Below, piece after piece: positions 34,881 through 46,255 of a stretch of DNA of 64,000 bases. The notes below the pieces were generated by a model. It did no database searches. It saw only the letters and a program-made list of their open reading frames with translations, and had not been told where the DNA came from. Position numbers and translations under genes: made by a program. Each line of letters opens with the position of its first letter. Within the stretch, counting starts at the first letter, position 1. The stretch lies in the NCBI GenBank assembly GCA_907164885.2, contig OU015495.1:105501545-105565544 (forward strand), written 5' to 3'. The DNA comes from Dolomedes plantarius (taxonomy: Eukaryota > Arthropoda > Arachnida > Araneae > Dolomedidae).

Positions 34881-35385
34881 TTAGAAAGCAACAAACATAT
34901 AAAAAGGATCTGAAAAAATAGTAAAAATAGCTTTAGAGTCACTGAGACCAGTCTGTAAATTATTAAAACAGTTCTTTCCGGTACAGAAAAGCAGAATATT
35001 TTCTAGAGTCTCCCGATCTTTGGAGCATACTGGACCAATATCAGTAGCTGCAAGGTTGAAGCTGTGCAAGTAAGATTCCATGACAACATGGCCAATTCTA
35101 GCTTTAGAAGAGAAACTGGCAGTCCGTCTGGGAACCCTTTCAAAATGCAAAATGTCATTAGGCAGAAAATTAAAAAGATGTCTCTAACCACCAGTATTCC
35201 TCCATGAATCGCACCAGTTGGCTTTTGTCTCTGCTGGAACCTGCTGATGCACTTGGAAAGAGCAGGAGACACGGAAGGAGAAATCGCGCCCATGTTTGAG
35301 GATAATTTAGCTGATGTGTCGGCAACTTCATTGCCATGAATACCACAATGAACAGGGACCCATTGTAAGGTAATTTAATGAAAAT
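34881..35385 (-). pseudogene. LINE ORF2 remnant: RNase H end plus C-terminal region
   Basis: On the minus strand, from about 35380 downward, one reads LTLQWVPVHCGIHGNEVADT, the last motif of a retrotransposon RNase H domain. This runs on in frame to about 35165. Another frame then gives FHFERVPRRTASFSSKARIG and HVVMESYLHSFNL, then CSKDRETLENILLFC, matching the RLRLGH and C-x-C-x-ET-x-H-x-C zinc-knuckle region of Jockey-type LINEs with some cysteines lost. At least one frameshift separates the parts. The 5' domains are missing. It differs in sequence from the LINEs at 22.7 and 44.8 kb. Confidence 0.75.
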
Positions 35386-35561
35386 TTAAAAAGTCATGTC
35401 TTGTAGGCTTGAGATAAAAGTGCTAGTCTAGTGTATAAATTAAAATAATGGTATTTTTATTTTTAGACAGCGCTTTACTTATATTTTACGTGTAGTCATT
35501 TAAAGATTTTATTTAGCGTCAGATGGAAAATATGGATAATGTAATATGTTATTTGTTAATA

Positions 35562-35892
35562 CAGTGGAACCCCGTTTTAGCGAACCCGGTATATAACGAA
35601 CTCATGGATATAACGAACGAAAATTTTGGTCCCGCTATTTTCCTACTGTACGTAATTTAATTAGTATTGTGTCAGTTTAATAAAATCGATTTTATTCGAT
35701 TTAATTCATTTATTATCATTTTTAATAGAATTTATCATTTTAATACATCATTATTAAATACACATTGCAACTAATGAGCTATAGAGTTTGTGAACTCTAG
35801 TATTTTTCTTAATGGTTCGGATACAGCGAACGACCGGACAAAGCGAACAAAACCTTTTGTCCCTTTAAGTTCGTTATAACGGGGTTCAACTG
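35562..35892. mobile_element. Tigger/pogo-type MITE
   Basis: TA on both sides (35560-35561 and 35893-35894). The TIRs are CAGTGGAACCCCGTTTTAGC on the left and, in reverse complement, CAGTTGAACCCCGTTATAAC on the right. Internal repeats of the TATAACGAAC type are characteristic of this group. 331 bp with no coding capacity; it would depend on a pogo-like transposase, of which a dead relative lies at 58418-59986. Confidence 0.88.
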
Positions 35893-35894
35893 TA

Positions 35895-37723
35895 CCAAAA
35901 AACCAAGAAATAATGTTATAAAATTATAATCGTCATAAAATTATATCCTCTTTAGGACACACTCCTTGCAAGAATGGCATATTGCAAATTTCTAAATCTG
36001 ATCATCCTGATAAAACTCACAAAATATGGTCGACTGCAGCGCTAAAAGGTTCCAGAATTATAAATATTCCGATATTTCACATCCTGATCAGTCTGCCTTT
36101 CTTCCGATACATGCGTGGGAAATATTTCATTTCCATTAAAACAAGTACGTGACATATTTATAGTCGACATTGATTCTTAAGATTTAGAAGACCGAAGATT
36201 TTTTTTCTTTTGGTTGAAAGGTTTAAAAAAACATCTAAAACTCGATATTGTCGCAGAATTTTTCATTTAATTAGTACATATGGCAACTTTGAACGAATCA
36301 AATGTCAAAATTATGGATGATGCGAAAATCCATTCTCGGTTATAATAAAAATCTCTTTTGATGTTAAAAATTAATCTGTGTGGGAGATTTTAACTGGTTT
36401 CCATTTTCGCCTAGTTAATAATTAGTTCAGAGATAAACACAGATGTTAGTATTTTGCAACACAGAAGCTGCTTTGCAGTAAACTTCAACAAACTTGTTTG
36501 GCCCAGTAACACTCAAGAAGATTTTGGGGAAGGCCATAAAATGTATCGAAGTCTTAAAAAAAAGAACATAATAAACAGGATATTTTCTCTGTATTACAGC
36601 ATAAACTATCCAAGAGGGTCCAGTTTATATTCGAGAAACCACTTCCAGAAAGACATACGGAAAAATAAAGGTCAGGGGAAATAAACTTGAAAATCTATGC
36701 AGACTATTTATTTTTGAACAATATGCAAACAAGATTTTGGTATTTTGAGTGATTTCTGAATGGAATAATATAGTGTCGTTCATTCCGCTGAGAATATTTT
36801 ATGGGCTTTCCACAATTTTCTATATTCTTATGTACAGAGAAATAGAGAATTACATTTAGATTATTCAGAAAAATAAGGTCAAATTTGAAAACTCTAAACA
36901 TGGAAATTTTTTAATATTAAACATGAACACAGTATTTCAAAACATAACAGAAATTTTATTATATTCTTAAACGGTAAATAATCCTGTTTTTTTATTTAAT
37001 TTAGAAAGATCATGTAGTAGCAAAGTCCTTATAACAGAAAAAAAAATAGTCTATGAAACTGAATTAGTCTATGAAATTTTTTAGTCTATGATTTAGTCTA
37101 TGAAATTTTTTTTTGACTAACTACACTGCCGTAACAAATAAAAAAACTTAAATCAGTTAAAGCCCCTTTTTTTACTGTAACAAAGTATTAAAATTTTATT
37201 TGTTCCTACCATAGAGTAAGGCCTTTTTTTATCAATTAAAAGCAATCTCCCTCTACTAAAAAAATCCTTTTTTCAACACGCATATATATTTAAAAAGATC
37301 AATTAAACATATATTCACAAAATACCTAAGGTTCAAGCTCGTAATACAAAATACAGTATATATATTAAAAAAAAAAGATTATAAAACGTTTCAAAGAAAC
37401 AGATTTTTTTTTTGCATTTAACAAAATATTCTAAGAAACTAAACTAATAAAAGTAAAAGTGTATGCCATTATGCTAGTTCATTTTGCACTTATTATTTAA
37501 ATTTTGAAATTAAATGAAGGATTTTGTAAATATACCCTGTAAGAAATTTATTTATTTTATCCATCGCTTCAAAATTAGTAAAGAAATGTTTATAATCTCC
37601 ATATTTCAAGACCATTTTTTGTGTTTTGCTTCATTTTTTTATAAATGCACAAAAAATACAATACTTTTTCTTTTTAAATTGCAACAAATTGTTTAAATAT
37701 AATTAATAAAATATTTTTTTAAA
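35895..37723. other. Unassigned AT-rich sequence
   Basis: No gene recognised. A small tandem repeat of four TTAGTCTATGA units is at about 37045-37105. Confidence 0.5.
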
Positions 37724-40241
37724 TCTATATCTATAAAGGAAGAAGTCCTGACTTATATATACATATATACATACACGTATCAACGCCCAGCAAAAACTAT
37801 TGGAGATACAGATATCAAATTTTAGGAGCTTATTACTTTTGTGCTGAAGGCGTCATTTAAGAAGCGATTTTTCAAAATTCGCCCCCCAAGGGGGGAAGGG
37901 GGGCAAAACGTGTTTTTTACATATTCCTTCATATCTCAAAGAAGGATATTGATATCCATAACATTCTTGCTTTAAAATGTAAGTAACATGAATACCTAAA
38001 AAACAATTTCAGGATTTTTCAAAATTATACCCCCAAGGGGGGGAGGGGGGAAAAACGTGTTTTTACGTGTTTTATCACATTTTCCTTCATATCTCGAAGA
38101 AGAAAACAGATATCCATAAGATTCTTGCTTTAAAATGTAAGGAACATAAATACCTAAAAACCAATTTCAGGATTTTTCGAAATTCGACCCCATGGGGGGG
38201 AGGGGGCAAAACGTATTTTCCCATATTCCCTCATATCTCAAAGAAGGAAATTGATATCCATAACATTCTTGCTTTAAAATGTAAGAAACATGAATACCTA
38301 AAAACCAATTTCAGGATTTTTTAATTCGGCCCCCAAGGGAGAGGGGGGGGGGGGTAAACGTGTTCTTACGGGCAAAACGTGTTTTTTACATATTCCTTCA
38401 TATCTCAAAGAAGAAAATTGATATCCATAAGATTCTTGCTTTAAATTTTAAGAAACATGAATACCTAAAAATCAATTTCAGGATTTTTCAAAATTCGGCC
38501 CCCAAGGGGGAGAGGGGGGGGGGGCTAAACGTGTTCTTACGTGTTTTATCTATATATATAAAGAAATCAACGCCCAGCAAAAACTATTGGAGATACAAAT
38601 ATAAAATTTTAAGAGCTTATTACTTTTGTGCTGAAGGCGTCATTTAAGAAGCGATTTTTCAAAAACCGCCCCCCAAGGGGGGGAGGGTGGCAAAACCTGG
38701 TTTTACATATTCTTTCGTATCTCAAAGAAGAAAACTGTTATCCATAAGATTCTTGCTTCAAAATATAGGGAACATGAATACCTAAAAACTTATTTCATGA
38801 TTTTTCAAAATTCGGCCCCCAAGGGGGGGGGAGGGGGCTAAACGTGCTTTATCTATATATATAAAGGAATCAACATCCAGCAAAAACTAAAGGAGATACA
38901 GATATCAAATCTTACGAGCTTATTACTTTTGTGCTGAAGGCGTCATTTAAGAAGCGATTTTTCAAAATTCGCCCCTCCCAAGTGGGGAGGAGGGCAAAAC
39001 GTGTTTTTTACATATTCCTTCATATCTCAAAGAAGAAAATTGATATCCATAAGATTCTTGCTTTAAAATGTAAGAAACATGAATACCTAAAAACCAATTT
39101 CAGGATTTTTCAAAATTCGGCCCCCAAGGGGGAGAGGGGGGGACAAAACGTGTTCTTACGTGTTTAATCTATATATATAAAGGAATCAACGCCCAGCAAA
39201 AACTATTGGAGATACATATATCAAATTTTAAGAGCTTATTACTTTTGTGCTGAAGGCGTCATTTAAGAAGCGATTTTTCAAAATTCGCCCCCAAGGGGGG
39301 GAGGGGGGGCAAAACGTGTTTTTTACATATTCTTTCGTATGTCAAAGAAGGAAATTGATGTCCATAAGATTCTTACTTTAAAATGTAAGGAACACGAATA
39401 CCTTAAATCCAATTTCAGGATTTTTTAAAATTTGGTCCCAGGGGACAGGGAGGGGGGGGGCTTAACGTGTTTTTCACGTATTCCTTCATATCTCAAAGAA
39501 AGAAACAGATATCCATAAGTTTCTTGCTTTAAAATGTAAGTAACATGAATACCTAAAAACCAATTTAAGGATTTTTCAAAATTCGGCCCCCAAGGGGGTT
39601 AGGGGGGGGGCTAAACGTGTTTTTTACATATTCCGTCATATCTCAAAGAAGGAAACAGATATCCATAAGATTCTTGATTTAAAATGTAAGAAACACAATT
39701 AAATGTAACAAACACGATCAATGTCACGATTTTTCGACATTCGCTTTAGATTTTGAAAAAATTGCTAGAAACAATCCAATAATTTATATTTCCTACATAT
39801 CACTATTTTGAACACCAAATTGGTAGTAGGAGAAAAGAGAGAGATCAACCTTAATTAAATGAAGTGTGGAAAGGTGTGTGTGAATTGTATATATTTCGGT
39901 TGTTAGTACGTATACATCTAGAGCTCAGGTTAACTCCATTCATTTTTATTATCCTGGGCAACGTCAGGTAATTCTTTGTTTATGAAACCGGCGATTTTCA
40001 CAAGGGTTTACGGGGAAGCCCTCAAACTCCTCGAAGGGCCGGGATCCAGTGGGTTATCAAAATTGAAAGAAACATTTTAATGCTGACATTAGCATGGGGG
40101 GTGGGGGGGGTTATTATAATATGCTGATGGGATACTGACCAGTGGAGAGGGGTTTCGATTGGCATAAAATACAAATATACATATCATACAAGTAAGCTTT
40201 ATTAAGGGTTCACCCGTGCAACGCCGGGTATATAAAGCTAG
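37724..40241 (+). mobile_element. Tandem Helitron (family H2): four 5' ends, one 3' end
   Basis: The element begins after A with TCTATATCTATAAAGG and ends in CTAG before T. A hairpin ACCCG-TGCAACGC-CGGGT lies about 10 bases before the CTAG end. The same 5' start (TCTATATATATAAAG, then CAACGCCCAGCAAAAACTAT) recurs at 38549, 38852 and 39168, but the 3' end occurs only once. Within the units, a monomer of about 140-165 bases (ATTCCTTCATATCTCAAAGA ... CAATTTCAGGATTTTT ... C-run and G-run) is repeated about nine times. There is no coding capacity: the 75-95-codon frames are translations of the monomers. Confidence 0.85.
38549..38851 (+). repeat. Second 5' unit of the tandem Helitron
   Basis: A 303-bp unit starting with the Helitron 5' end and containing a single monomer before the next 5' end begins. 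The unit at 38852-39167 (316 bp) has the same structure. Confidence 0.8.
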
Positions 40242-41362
40242 TATCTTTATAAATACATTGAAATGGGGGAAACGACAGGCTCGTGAAAAAACTGCCTCTA
40301 ACTGTATATGTTTTAAAACATTTAAACGCATATAAATAATTGAAAATTAATTTATTCTTTTCTAAAATAATCCAATATGATCCTAGAGATCTCATTTCGA
40401 ATGCATTTTGTATTTTTTGTAAGCTATCCATTTCCATAAAATATTAGAAATATAAGATTGTAGCAAAGTTAAAAACCATCTTATAATTAGTTTTTAAAAA
40501 ATACATACATAACGCTTTCGAAATTAGATTAAATATTACGTGAAAAGGATTTTGAAAAATTAACCTTATTAAAGTAAACTTGTAAACAAAATATTAAAAG
40601 AAAAAAAACTATGCTGAATCATCCTTCTATGTATATTTAGAATTATTTACATAAAAAAATGTATTTCGAAGTTCTTCTTTTAATTGTCATTTTACAATCT
40701 TATCAACAAATTAAAGTAATGTCTAATTAAATAAGGAATAATTAATTTAATGTGTAACAAAATCAGATGAGTGGATATAAATAAATTATCAGATATTAAT
40801 TTAATAAGTCTGCATATTTACTCCATAATTACTGATGATGTACAGGAATATAATTAAAATGGTTTAAAATAAAGGTGTTGATGAAACATAAGCATATTAA
40901 ATTTAATGAAATACGCGAACGTGGGCATTTAAAAGGTTCTTGTATCGCTGATGTCTGCCTTAAAAGCTGTTTTCCCTGCCTAAAGAATTTTGTGCACACA
41001 AAAACAACATACACTAACATTGAGACATTCAGACGAGCTATTTGCTTTGAAATACAGACGTTATAAAATTTAAAGCATATTAATTTCTCTGCATAGTGGT
41101 TAGTATCTCTGGGCGTTAAGAGAAATTAAAAGGGGTGGGGGAAGCATAAAAGCTTTGAAACATCCCGAGAACACTAGACACAGTAGGTATGGGAATAAAT
41201 AATTCCGAATGCTATTCGTAATTTTTGCTTTAATATTATCCTTCGTTATCTAATTTTTTCGTGTGTAATGCGAATGTTGCTATGGTTGATATTAATTATA
41301 ATTTCAAACTACAAGGTGTCTTTTTCACAACAACATCTTTCTTTACTATGTTCTGCTGTTTC
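40242..41362. other. Unassigned AT-rich sequence
   Basis: Nothing recognised; short frames on both strands lack motifs. Confidence 0.5.
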
Positions 41363-41690
41363 CAATCCCCTTGGTGTAGAAAAGCCTACACCAAGTCCAA
41401 AGGACCTAGTTCTTCAAATCCTATGTCCTTGTCAAAGGGTAGTAAGCAGCTTCACTTTAAGGCCAGGTGCCACTAGGGCTGAAGTTTGACTTGACCTCGA
41501 AGAACATCGGTCCTGTAATTTTGAACCGAGTCAAGTGACGAGACCGGAACACTTGACCCCGCAACTCTAGAGGTAAATTTTAGAACTTGGAGGACATTGT
41601 AGCCACTACCTATTTTACGTGCCCAGGCCACCATTAGTGAATTTTCAGCTACGAGCATCGAACTAGGGACATTCAGAATTTTCTATGTTC
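41363..41690 (-). repeat. SINE family B, reverse orientation
   Basis: The minus strand reads the B-box segment CCTAGTTCGATGCTCGTAGC, the body with CACTAATGGTGGCCTGGGCA and TTACAGGACCGATGTTCTTC, and the 3' end CACCAAGGGGATTGG before an altered tail (AAACAGCAGAAC). Same family as 43121-43500 and 54010-54590. The A-box part of the head is decayed. Confidence 0.8.
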
Positions 41691-41959
41691 TAGGACACAG
41701 GTAAGAAATATAGATACATAAAAGGACCCAAATTTGTCACTGCATCTCTGTTTTTTTCTTTAAAAAAGAAAATTTCCGGGGAGGCGCTGGGTAATCTTGC
41801 CATTAATAATGCCCTTTATATTTCCTTCAAAAGTAGACTTTGTAGAAATGTTAAATATAAAGAGATGCTAAAGAACGTCCTTGATAAGTCTGTGTAAACG
41901 CCCACATTATAAAAGGGTTAGTGCCGCAAGCTGCCCTGCAGTGGGCTCGGGACTACTTT

Positions 41960-42215
41960 TAATACTGGATCTGTGCCACTCACATCGTGTAGTGGTTAGC
42001 ACCATGAGCTTCCAAGCAGTGGAATTGAGTTTAAAAACCCAAAATAGACTTAGTAATTTCCGTGTCGTCCTTCTCATAGGCAGCAATTCTAGCTTAACTA
42101 AATGGTGCTCCTATAGTAAAGTAGCCAGCAAACCTGCGGTAAAGAACAAAATTCGGAAGTCTCCCGACAAAGTGCCTCCGCATTAATAATACTAATAGTT
42201 ATAATAATAATAATT
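41960..42215 (+). repeat. tRNA-derived SINE, family E
   Basis: The head contains CATCGTGTAGTGGTTAGCAC (A box) and a decayed B box in GGAATTGAGTTTAAAAACCC. A body of about 120 bases follows (GTGTCGTCCTTCTCATAGGC), and then a TAATAATA-type tail to about 42215. No second copy in the window. Confidence 0.55.
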
Positions 42216-43120
42216 CTGTGTACAAATACACATGTTACAAATTTACAGTACTACAAAAATTAGAGATGGCGAGTTAGAAATATACCAAAAGCCCCCCATT
42301 AACAAAGGTTAACGTTGCTAAACTAACAGAAATTTTATAACTGCTCCCTGGAATTCTTTTTTAAAAAACACAGAAGGGTACCTTTTGATTTTAATGACAA
42401 TGAATTACCAGTTATAGTTATTCGTACTAATTAAAGCATGAATGTACAAGAAAAACACGCTGTATCTGAAAAAATCTAAATATACAGTAAAAAAATTATA
42501 TATTCAGAGGTTATAATTAAAATTCTTTTAGTGGTTTATAAATAGGGTCTAATTAAAATAATAACAAAATTTACGTAGATTTTCAGAGTTTCTCTTCTGG
42601 GAAAAATCATTTCGTTTATCGCTATGCTGACATTGTTTTGAGCAATCTGTATATTATTCCAGTACTTTTTCTTCCGTTATGCATGATTAATTAGAAAAAT
42701 CCCCATGCGGCTAATTAGGAGTTCATTATGACCTTTATTCCTCGATTGCACCCGCTATCCATAAGTAAATGTCAAGGTATGCTAGCAGCGTAGCTTGATA
42801 ATTTTCACAATAGAAAAGCTTACCTCAAAACATGCACGTACTTCGGTTCCTTTTAGCAAAGAACATTTCTATAAGAAAGACCTTCAGTTTAGTAAACTCT
42901 GAATATTGCTTCGATTTTATGGCTAAGTTACCCAGTTTGAATTTTTCAAGAGCTGCATCTTTGTCCTGGTGTAGGTCACTACTTCTCGACAATAATTCCC
43001 CCCAGTAAATTCAATAGTTTGCAGCAATTGTTAAAGAGCTTCTCGGTATAAGAAATTCGTAACTGTGTTAAGGGTATGAAGTAAGGATTTATAAGGACGT
43101 GAAATGAACAAGATGTGCAA
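42216..43120. other. Unassigned AT-rich sequence
   Basis: No gene recognised. Confidence 0.5.
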
Positions 43121-43500
43121 TGAGGGGGGGGGGGTGGCTCAGTTGGTAAGAGCGGCGGGCCAGTTGTTGAACGTCCTTGGTTCGATGCTCGTCGCTGAAA
43201 ATCCACCGCCGTGTTCACTAATGGTGGCCGGGGCACGTAAAATAGGTGGTGGCTACGATGTCCTCCAAGTTCTCAAATTTACCTTTGGAGGTGCGGGGTC
43301 AAGTGTTCCTGACTCAGTTCAAAATTACGGGACCGATGTTCTTCGAGGTCAAGTCAGACTTCAGTCCTAGTGGTACCTTGCTTTAAAGTGAAGCTGCTTA
43401 CTACCCTTCGCCAAGGACCTAGGATTTGAGGACTTAGGTCCTTAGGACTTGGTGTAGGCTTTCCTACACCAAGGGGATTGGAAACAACAACAGATGTGGA
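43121..43500 (+). repeat. SINE family B, best preserved copy
   Basis: The head has an A box in GGTGGCTCAGTTGGTAAGAG and a B box in CCTTGGTTCGATGCTCG. The body includes CACTAATGGTGGCCGGGGCA, TTACGGGACCGATGTTCTTC and CTTACTACCCTTCGCCAAGG, and the 3' end CCAAGGGGATTGGAAACAAC with AAC repeats. The A and B boxes give it an internal pol III promoter in principle. The 3' end matches that of the LINE at 44725-45050. Confidence 0.85.
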
Positions 43501-43783
43501 ATTGTTTGAGTTCAGAAGAGAGGCACCAAGACTTTCCAATCACAGTCGGCATGAACTTTCTTGTTTTGTATAGTCCTTGAAAGCGATTCCATCACGCGTG
43601 TCTGAATTTTGTGTATTACTGTTCATTCAAAAGTTACTCACAAGTGCCTAAATGCAACTAACGCGATGTCATTCGCAAAGAGTTAGAAGAACAAGATATT
43701 GAGCCTGAGGTAGCCTAGTGGTAGAATATTGGCTTTCGATACTGAGGATGTTCGGATGGAATCCCGTCAAGAGCCATTGAATA

Positions 43784-44279
43784 CAGGGTGGTCCAAAATT
43801 ATTGAGCTCGTTTCATTTTTTGAAAAAAAAGAACAAAATGAAGTATGTACATGTTTATTGTTTTCTTGGAAAGACAATTTAAAACAGTTTCGCGCAACAA
43901 AATTTTTAAACATTAAATAACTTCCACATAAGTCGGTAAATGGCGCGACAACATTTTGCAAGAAAAATTTACTGATTGCGTCAGTCTGCAAATGGCTAGC
44001 GTACAGGAAAAAACATAAAAATGTGACTTTTGTGGGGTTTTTTTTCATTGGAGGAATACCTGCGGAAATGCTGTAAAACACTTGGCGTGAAATTGAATAT
44101 CGGCTGGATATTTTGCATGCCATAAATGGAGTTCATGTTGAAGTTATTTAATGTTTAAAAGTTTGTTGTATAAAACTGTTTTAAATTGTCTTTCCAAGAA
44201 AACAATAAACATGTACGTACCTTATTTTGTACTTTTTTTTTCAAACATTAAATGCTCTCAATTATTTTGGACCACCCTG
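43784..44279 (+). mobile_element. Internally deleted Tc1/mariner transposon nested in a SINE
   Basis: TA duplication at 43782-43783 and 44280-44281. The TIRs begin CAGGGTGGTCCAAAATTATT and match perfectly over the outer 19 or so bases, with weaker pairing over about 130 bases. After the left arm comes ATGGCTAGCGTACAGG, the start of a transposase ORF. The right half preserves the ORF's last 40 or so codons (see the pseudogene entry). The rest of the gene is deleted. It is the parent form of the fold-back copy at 33324-33949. Confidence 0.85.
43991..44150 (+). pseudogene. Mariner-like transposase, both ends kept and the middle deleted
   Basis: The N-terminal codons read MASVQEKT, followed at once by a stop. 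The fold-back copy at 33.3 kb continues with MCVLWFHESKSVV, so the two together identify the helix-turn-helix start. From about 44047 a second frame gives IPAEML, a stop in place of Gln, then NTWREIEYRLDILHAINGVH and a few further residues to the stop. That is the characteristic end of a Tc1/mariner transposase group common in arthropods. The catalytic domain is entirely absent. Confidence 0.75.
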
Positions 44280-44474
44280 TACCTTAGTGTCTAGGCCGGA
44301 TATGAGCACGTTAAATCTGTAGACCGGGAATTTATTCCTTGAAATCAGTTGGTGGGGAAGGTACGATCCCCCAAGATGTCATCCCTGGAGATGCTCGGTG
44401 AAAATTGAGGTGGCACTCGGCTAAGTCGGACTACGACCCTTGTAGTGCCATTATAAACCGGAGACCGTCAGCCT

Positions 44475-44535
44475 ATAAAATGAGAAAAATATAGCATCGA
44501 ATTCATAAAATGAGAAAAATATAGCATCGAATTTT
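44475..44535. repeat. Tandem duplication, about 31 bp x 2
   Basis: ATAAAATGAGAAAAATATAG followed by CATCGAATT is present twice in direct succession, at the truncated end of the SINE. Confidence 0.85.
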
Positions 44536-44724
44536 GTTATGGATCATCTCATTGATAAAAACTATTTTAAGGGTAAAGACATAATCGGAATCTTCAGTTT
44601 CACAGTTTGAAAAAGAGGGAAAAAACCAACTTTTCTCAATTTCCCGATTTTAACTGAACTTCTATTAACGTTTTAATTTATTTCAAGTTAAGTTGTGGGG
44701 CACGTGTCCCCCCGACGCTACGCC

Positions 44725-45050
44725 TATGATGACTGATACATTGGTGTCTGCCCTGGTAGGACTCTTGCCTTCAAGGTTGATTGAGCTGAGCAGACTGCAA
44801 TCTCTAGTTTTGCAAGTGGCCACTTGAAGTCCCTAAAATTTGATCACCAAAATGAAACCTTTCCCACTTGCAAAAAGTGTAATAATGAGAGAGCCACTCC
44901 TGGTCACATTTTAACTTGCCAAAATTTATCTAGGAAGGACTTTACCGATCCTTTCCATTTGATGGACCTACTGAAGATATATGGATTCATGGACCTGGTA
45001 TAGCACCGCTAGATCAGGAGGGATTGGTAACAACAACAACACACCGATAT
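44725..45050 (+). pseudogene. LINE 3' end: C-terminal zinc-knuckle region and (AAC)n tail
   Basis: Frames give LPSRLIELSRLQSLVLQ and, after interruptions, TFPTCKKCNNERATPGHILT, then CQNLSRKDFTDP and MDLLKIYGFMDLV, ending in a stop near 45003. This is the C-x2-C-x-H-x-C end of a non-LTR retrotransposon ORF2 similar to those I recall from spider genomes. The short 3' UTR ends GGAGGGATTGGTAACAACAA plus AAC repeats, the same end as SINE families A and B. Only the last few hundred bases were copied in, and stops near 44825 show decay. Confidence 0.75.
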
Positions 45051-46143
45051 ATTAACGGTTCCACTTTTAGAGCAATTCTCGGCTTTATGATCTTTCAAGG
45101 TCTCTATTTGCTTATGTCAGGATTAAACCAGCTTATCATAAAAAAAACTTAACTCCTAAAAACTCAATTCCCCAGCCCACCAAGAAACAAAAACTTAATT
45201 CCATTAATTGCGATTGCAGAAAATGACAAATTCCTTAAACAATCCCAAACGTGAGAGGCGGAAACCAATAAATTAGAAACTCACATCTAACTTTCCAAAA
45301 ATTTTCAACTTTGCTTATTACAAAGCTACCCTCTTATCATATGTAACTAAATTTTGTTTCAGGATTTTGAAGAAAAATGAGATTTTGCAGCCCGCGAAAG
45401 AGTCACGAAATAGCGAGGACATAAGAATCTTCACTCCCCGATCTATAAATCATTCCTTTCTAAGTGAGTGGGCATTTTATTCGAACATGGAAGGCCTTCT
45501 ATGCTGGTAACTGCAAGCAACACAGTTTGCTGGGGAGGGAAGAATTTATGGTCAAAGCAAGAGACAAGTCGACAATAAATACTCTTTTATGCCGTCCCGA
45601 TAAAGTAGGGAAAATAGGAGGGAAACGCTTGAATGACATAAGGATTTTTATGCATTCTCATTTTAGTGAACGTTCTGGCTGGAAAAGTGCAGAGTTGTCC
45701 TTGATATCTCTTTCAGACATTTCTGGAATTTTGATGTGTTTTTTACATTGACTATTGTATTGAAAAATATTTTTTCATTCATATTTCTAACACCTCAAAA
45801 GTTACAAAAAAAAGTCGTTAATGTAATACTACGCATATTTTCAACAGTTATTAATGTAACATAATATTCTACTTTACTTAATGCAAAATAAGCTAATGAA
45901 AATGATAAAAATGTATGAGATACTCACACATGAGGGGATTTTCGAATGATATAGGCATATACTCTTCATATATAGTAAGAAAACAATCGCAGACAAATGA
46001 TTTGGCTTCTCTAATCTCCCATTTTAATAGTGTGTGTTCGATATTATTTTATAACAGGTAGTATTTAGTCATATGGATGCTTTAAAAAAATATTAATCTA
46101 CATTCTAGCTGTTCTGAATGAGAAGTCACTAAAAGATATTTTA
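45051..46143. other. Unassigned sequence with one featureless 95-codon frame
   Basis: The plus-strand frame at 45464-45751 is open for 95 codons (MSGHFIRTWKAFYAG...) but shows no motif, signal peptide or neighbour to support it. I treat it as chance or as an unrecognised remnant. Confidence 0.4.
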
Positions 46144-46255
46144 TATATGAGGCGGTGAAAGGCAAAGTGGTGTACACACATTTTCAACTTTTTTATTTGA
46201 AGGCAAAAATGTAAACTCCATGTTCAATTTATAGTGGAATTGCAAATAATTATTA

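Larger units (their letters stand above)
43698..44480 (+). repeat. SINE family A, split by a mariner-derived element
   Basis: The left part (43698-43783) has GGTAGCCTAGTGGTAGAATA (A box) and a B box in TCGGATGGAATCCCG, then GAGCCATTGAATA. The right part resumes at 44280 with CCTTAGTGTCTAGGCCGGAT and runs to TTATAAACCGGAGACCG, with the tail missing. Joined at the TA, the two parts match the intact copy at 23617-23956, so the intervening element is a later insertion. Confidence 0.85.

Noticed and set aside
38067..39167. Repeated frames containing ISKKKIDIHKILALKCKKHEYL
   Set aside because: They translate the tandem monomers of the Helitron and appear only because the monomer length often keeps one frame open; there is no protein family behind them.
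37910..39700. Regular repeats that might suggest a CRISPR array
   Set aside because: The repeats are long, diverged and bounded by Helitron ends, in a eukaryotic setting; there are no uniform spacers.
43133..43205. Possible tRNA gene
   Set aside because: A and B boxes are present but the acceptor and anticodon stems do not close, and the sequence continues into a repeated SINE body. The same reasoning applies to 16490-16715 and 18412-18475.
45464..45751. 95-codon open frame
   Set aside because: No recognisable motif, no repeat relation and no supporting signals. Length is within chance for a moderately GC-richer patch.
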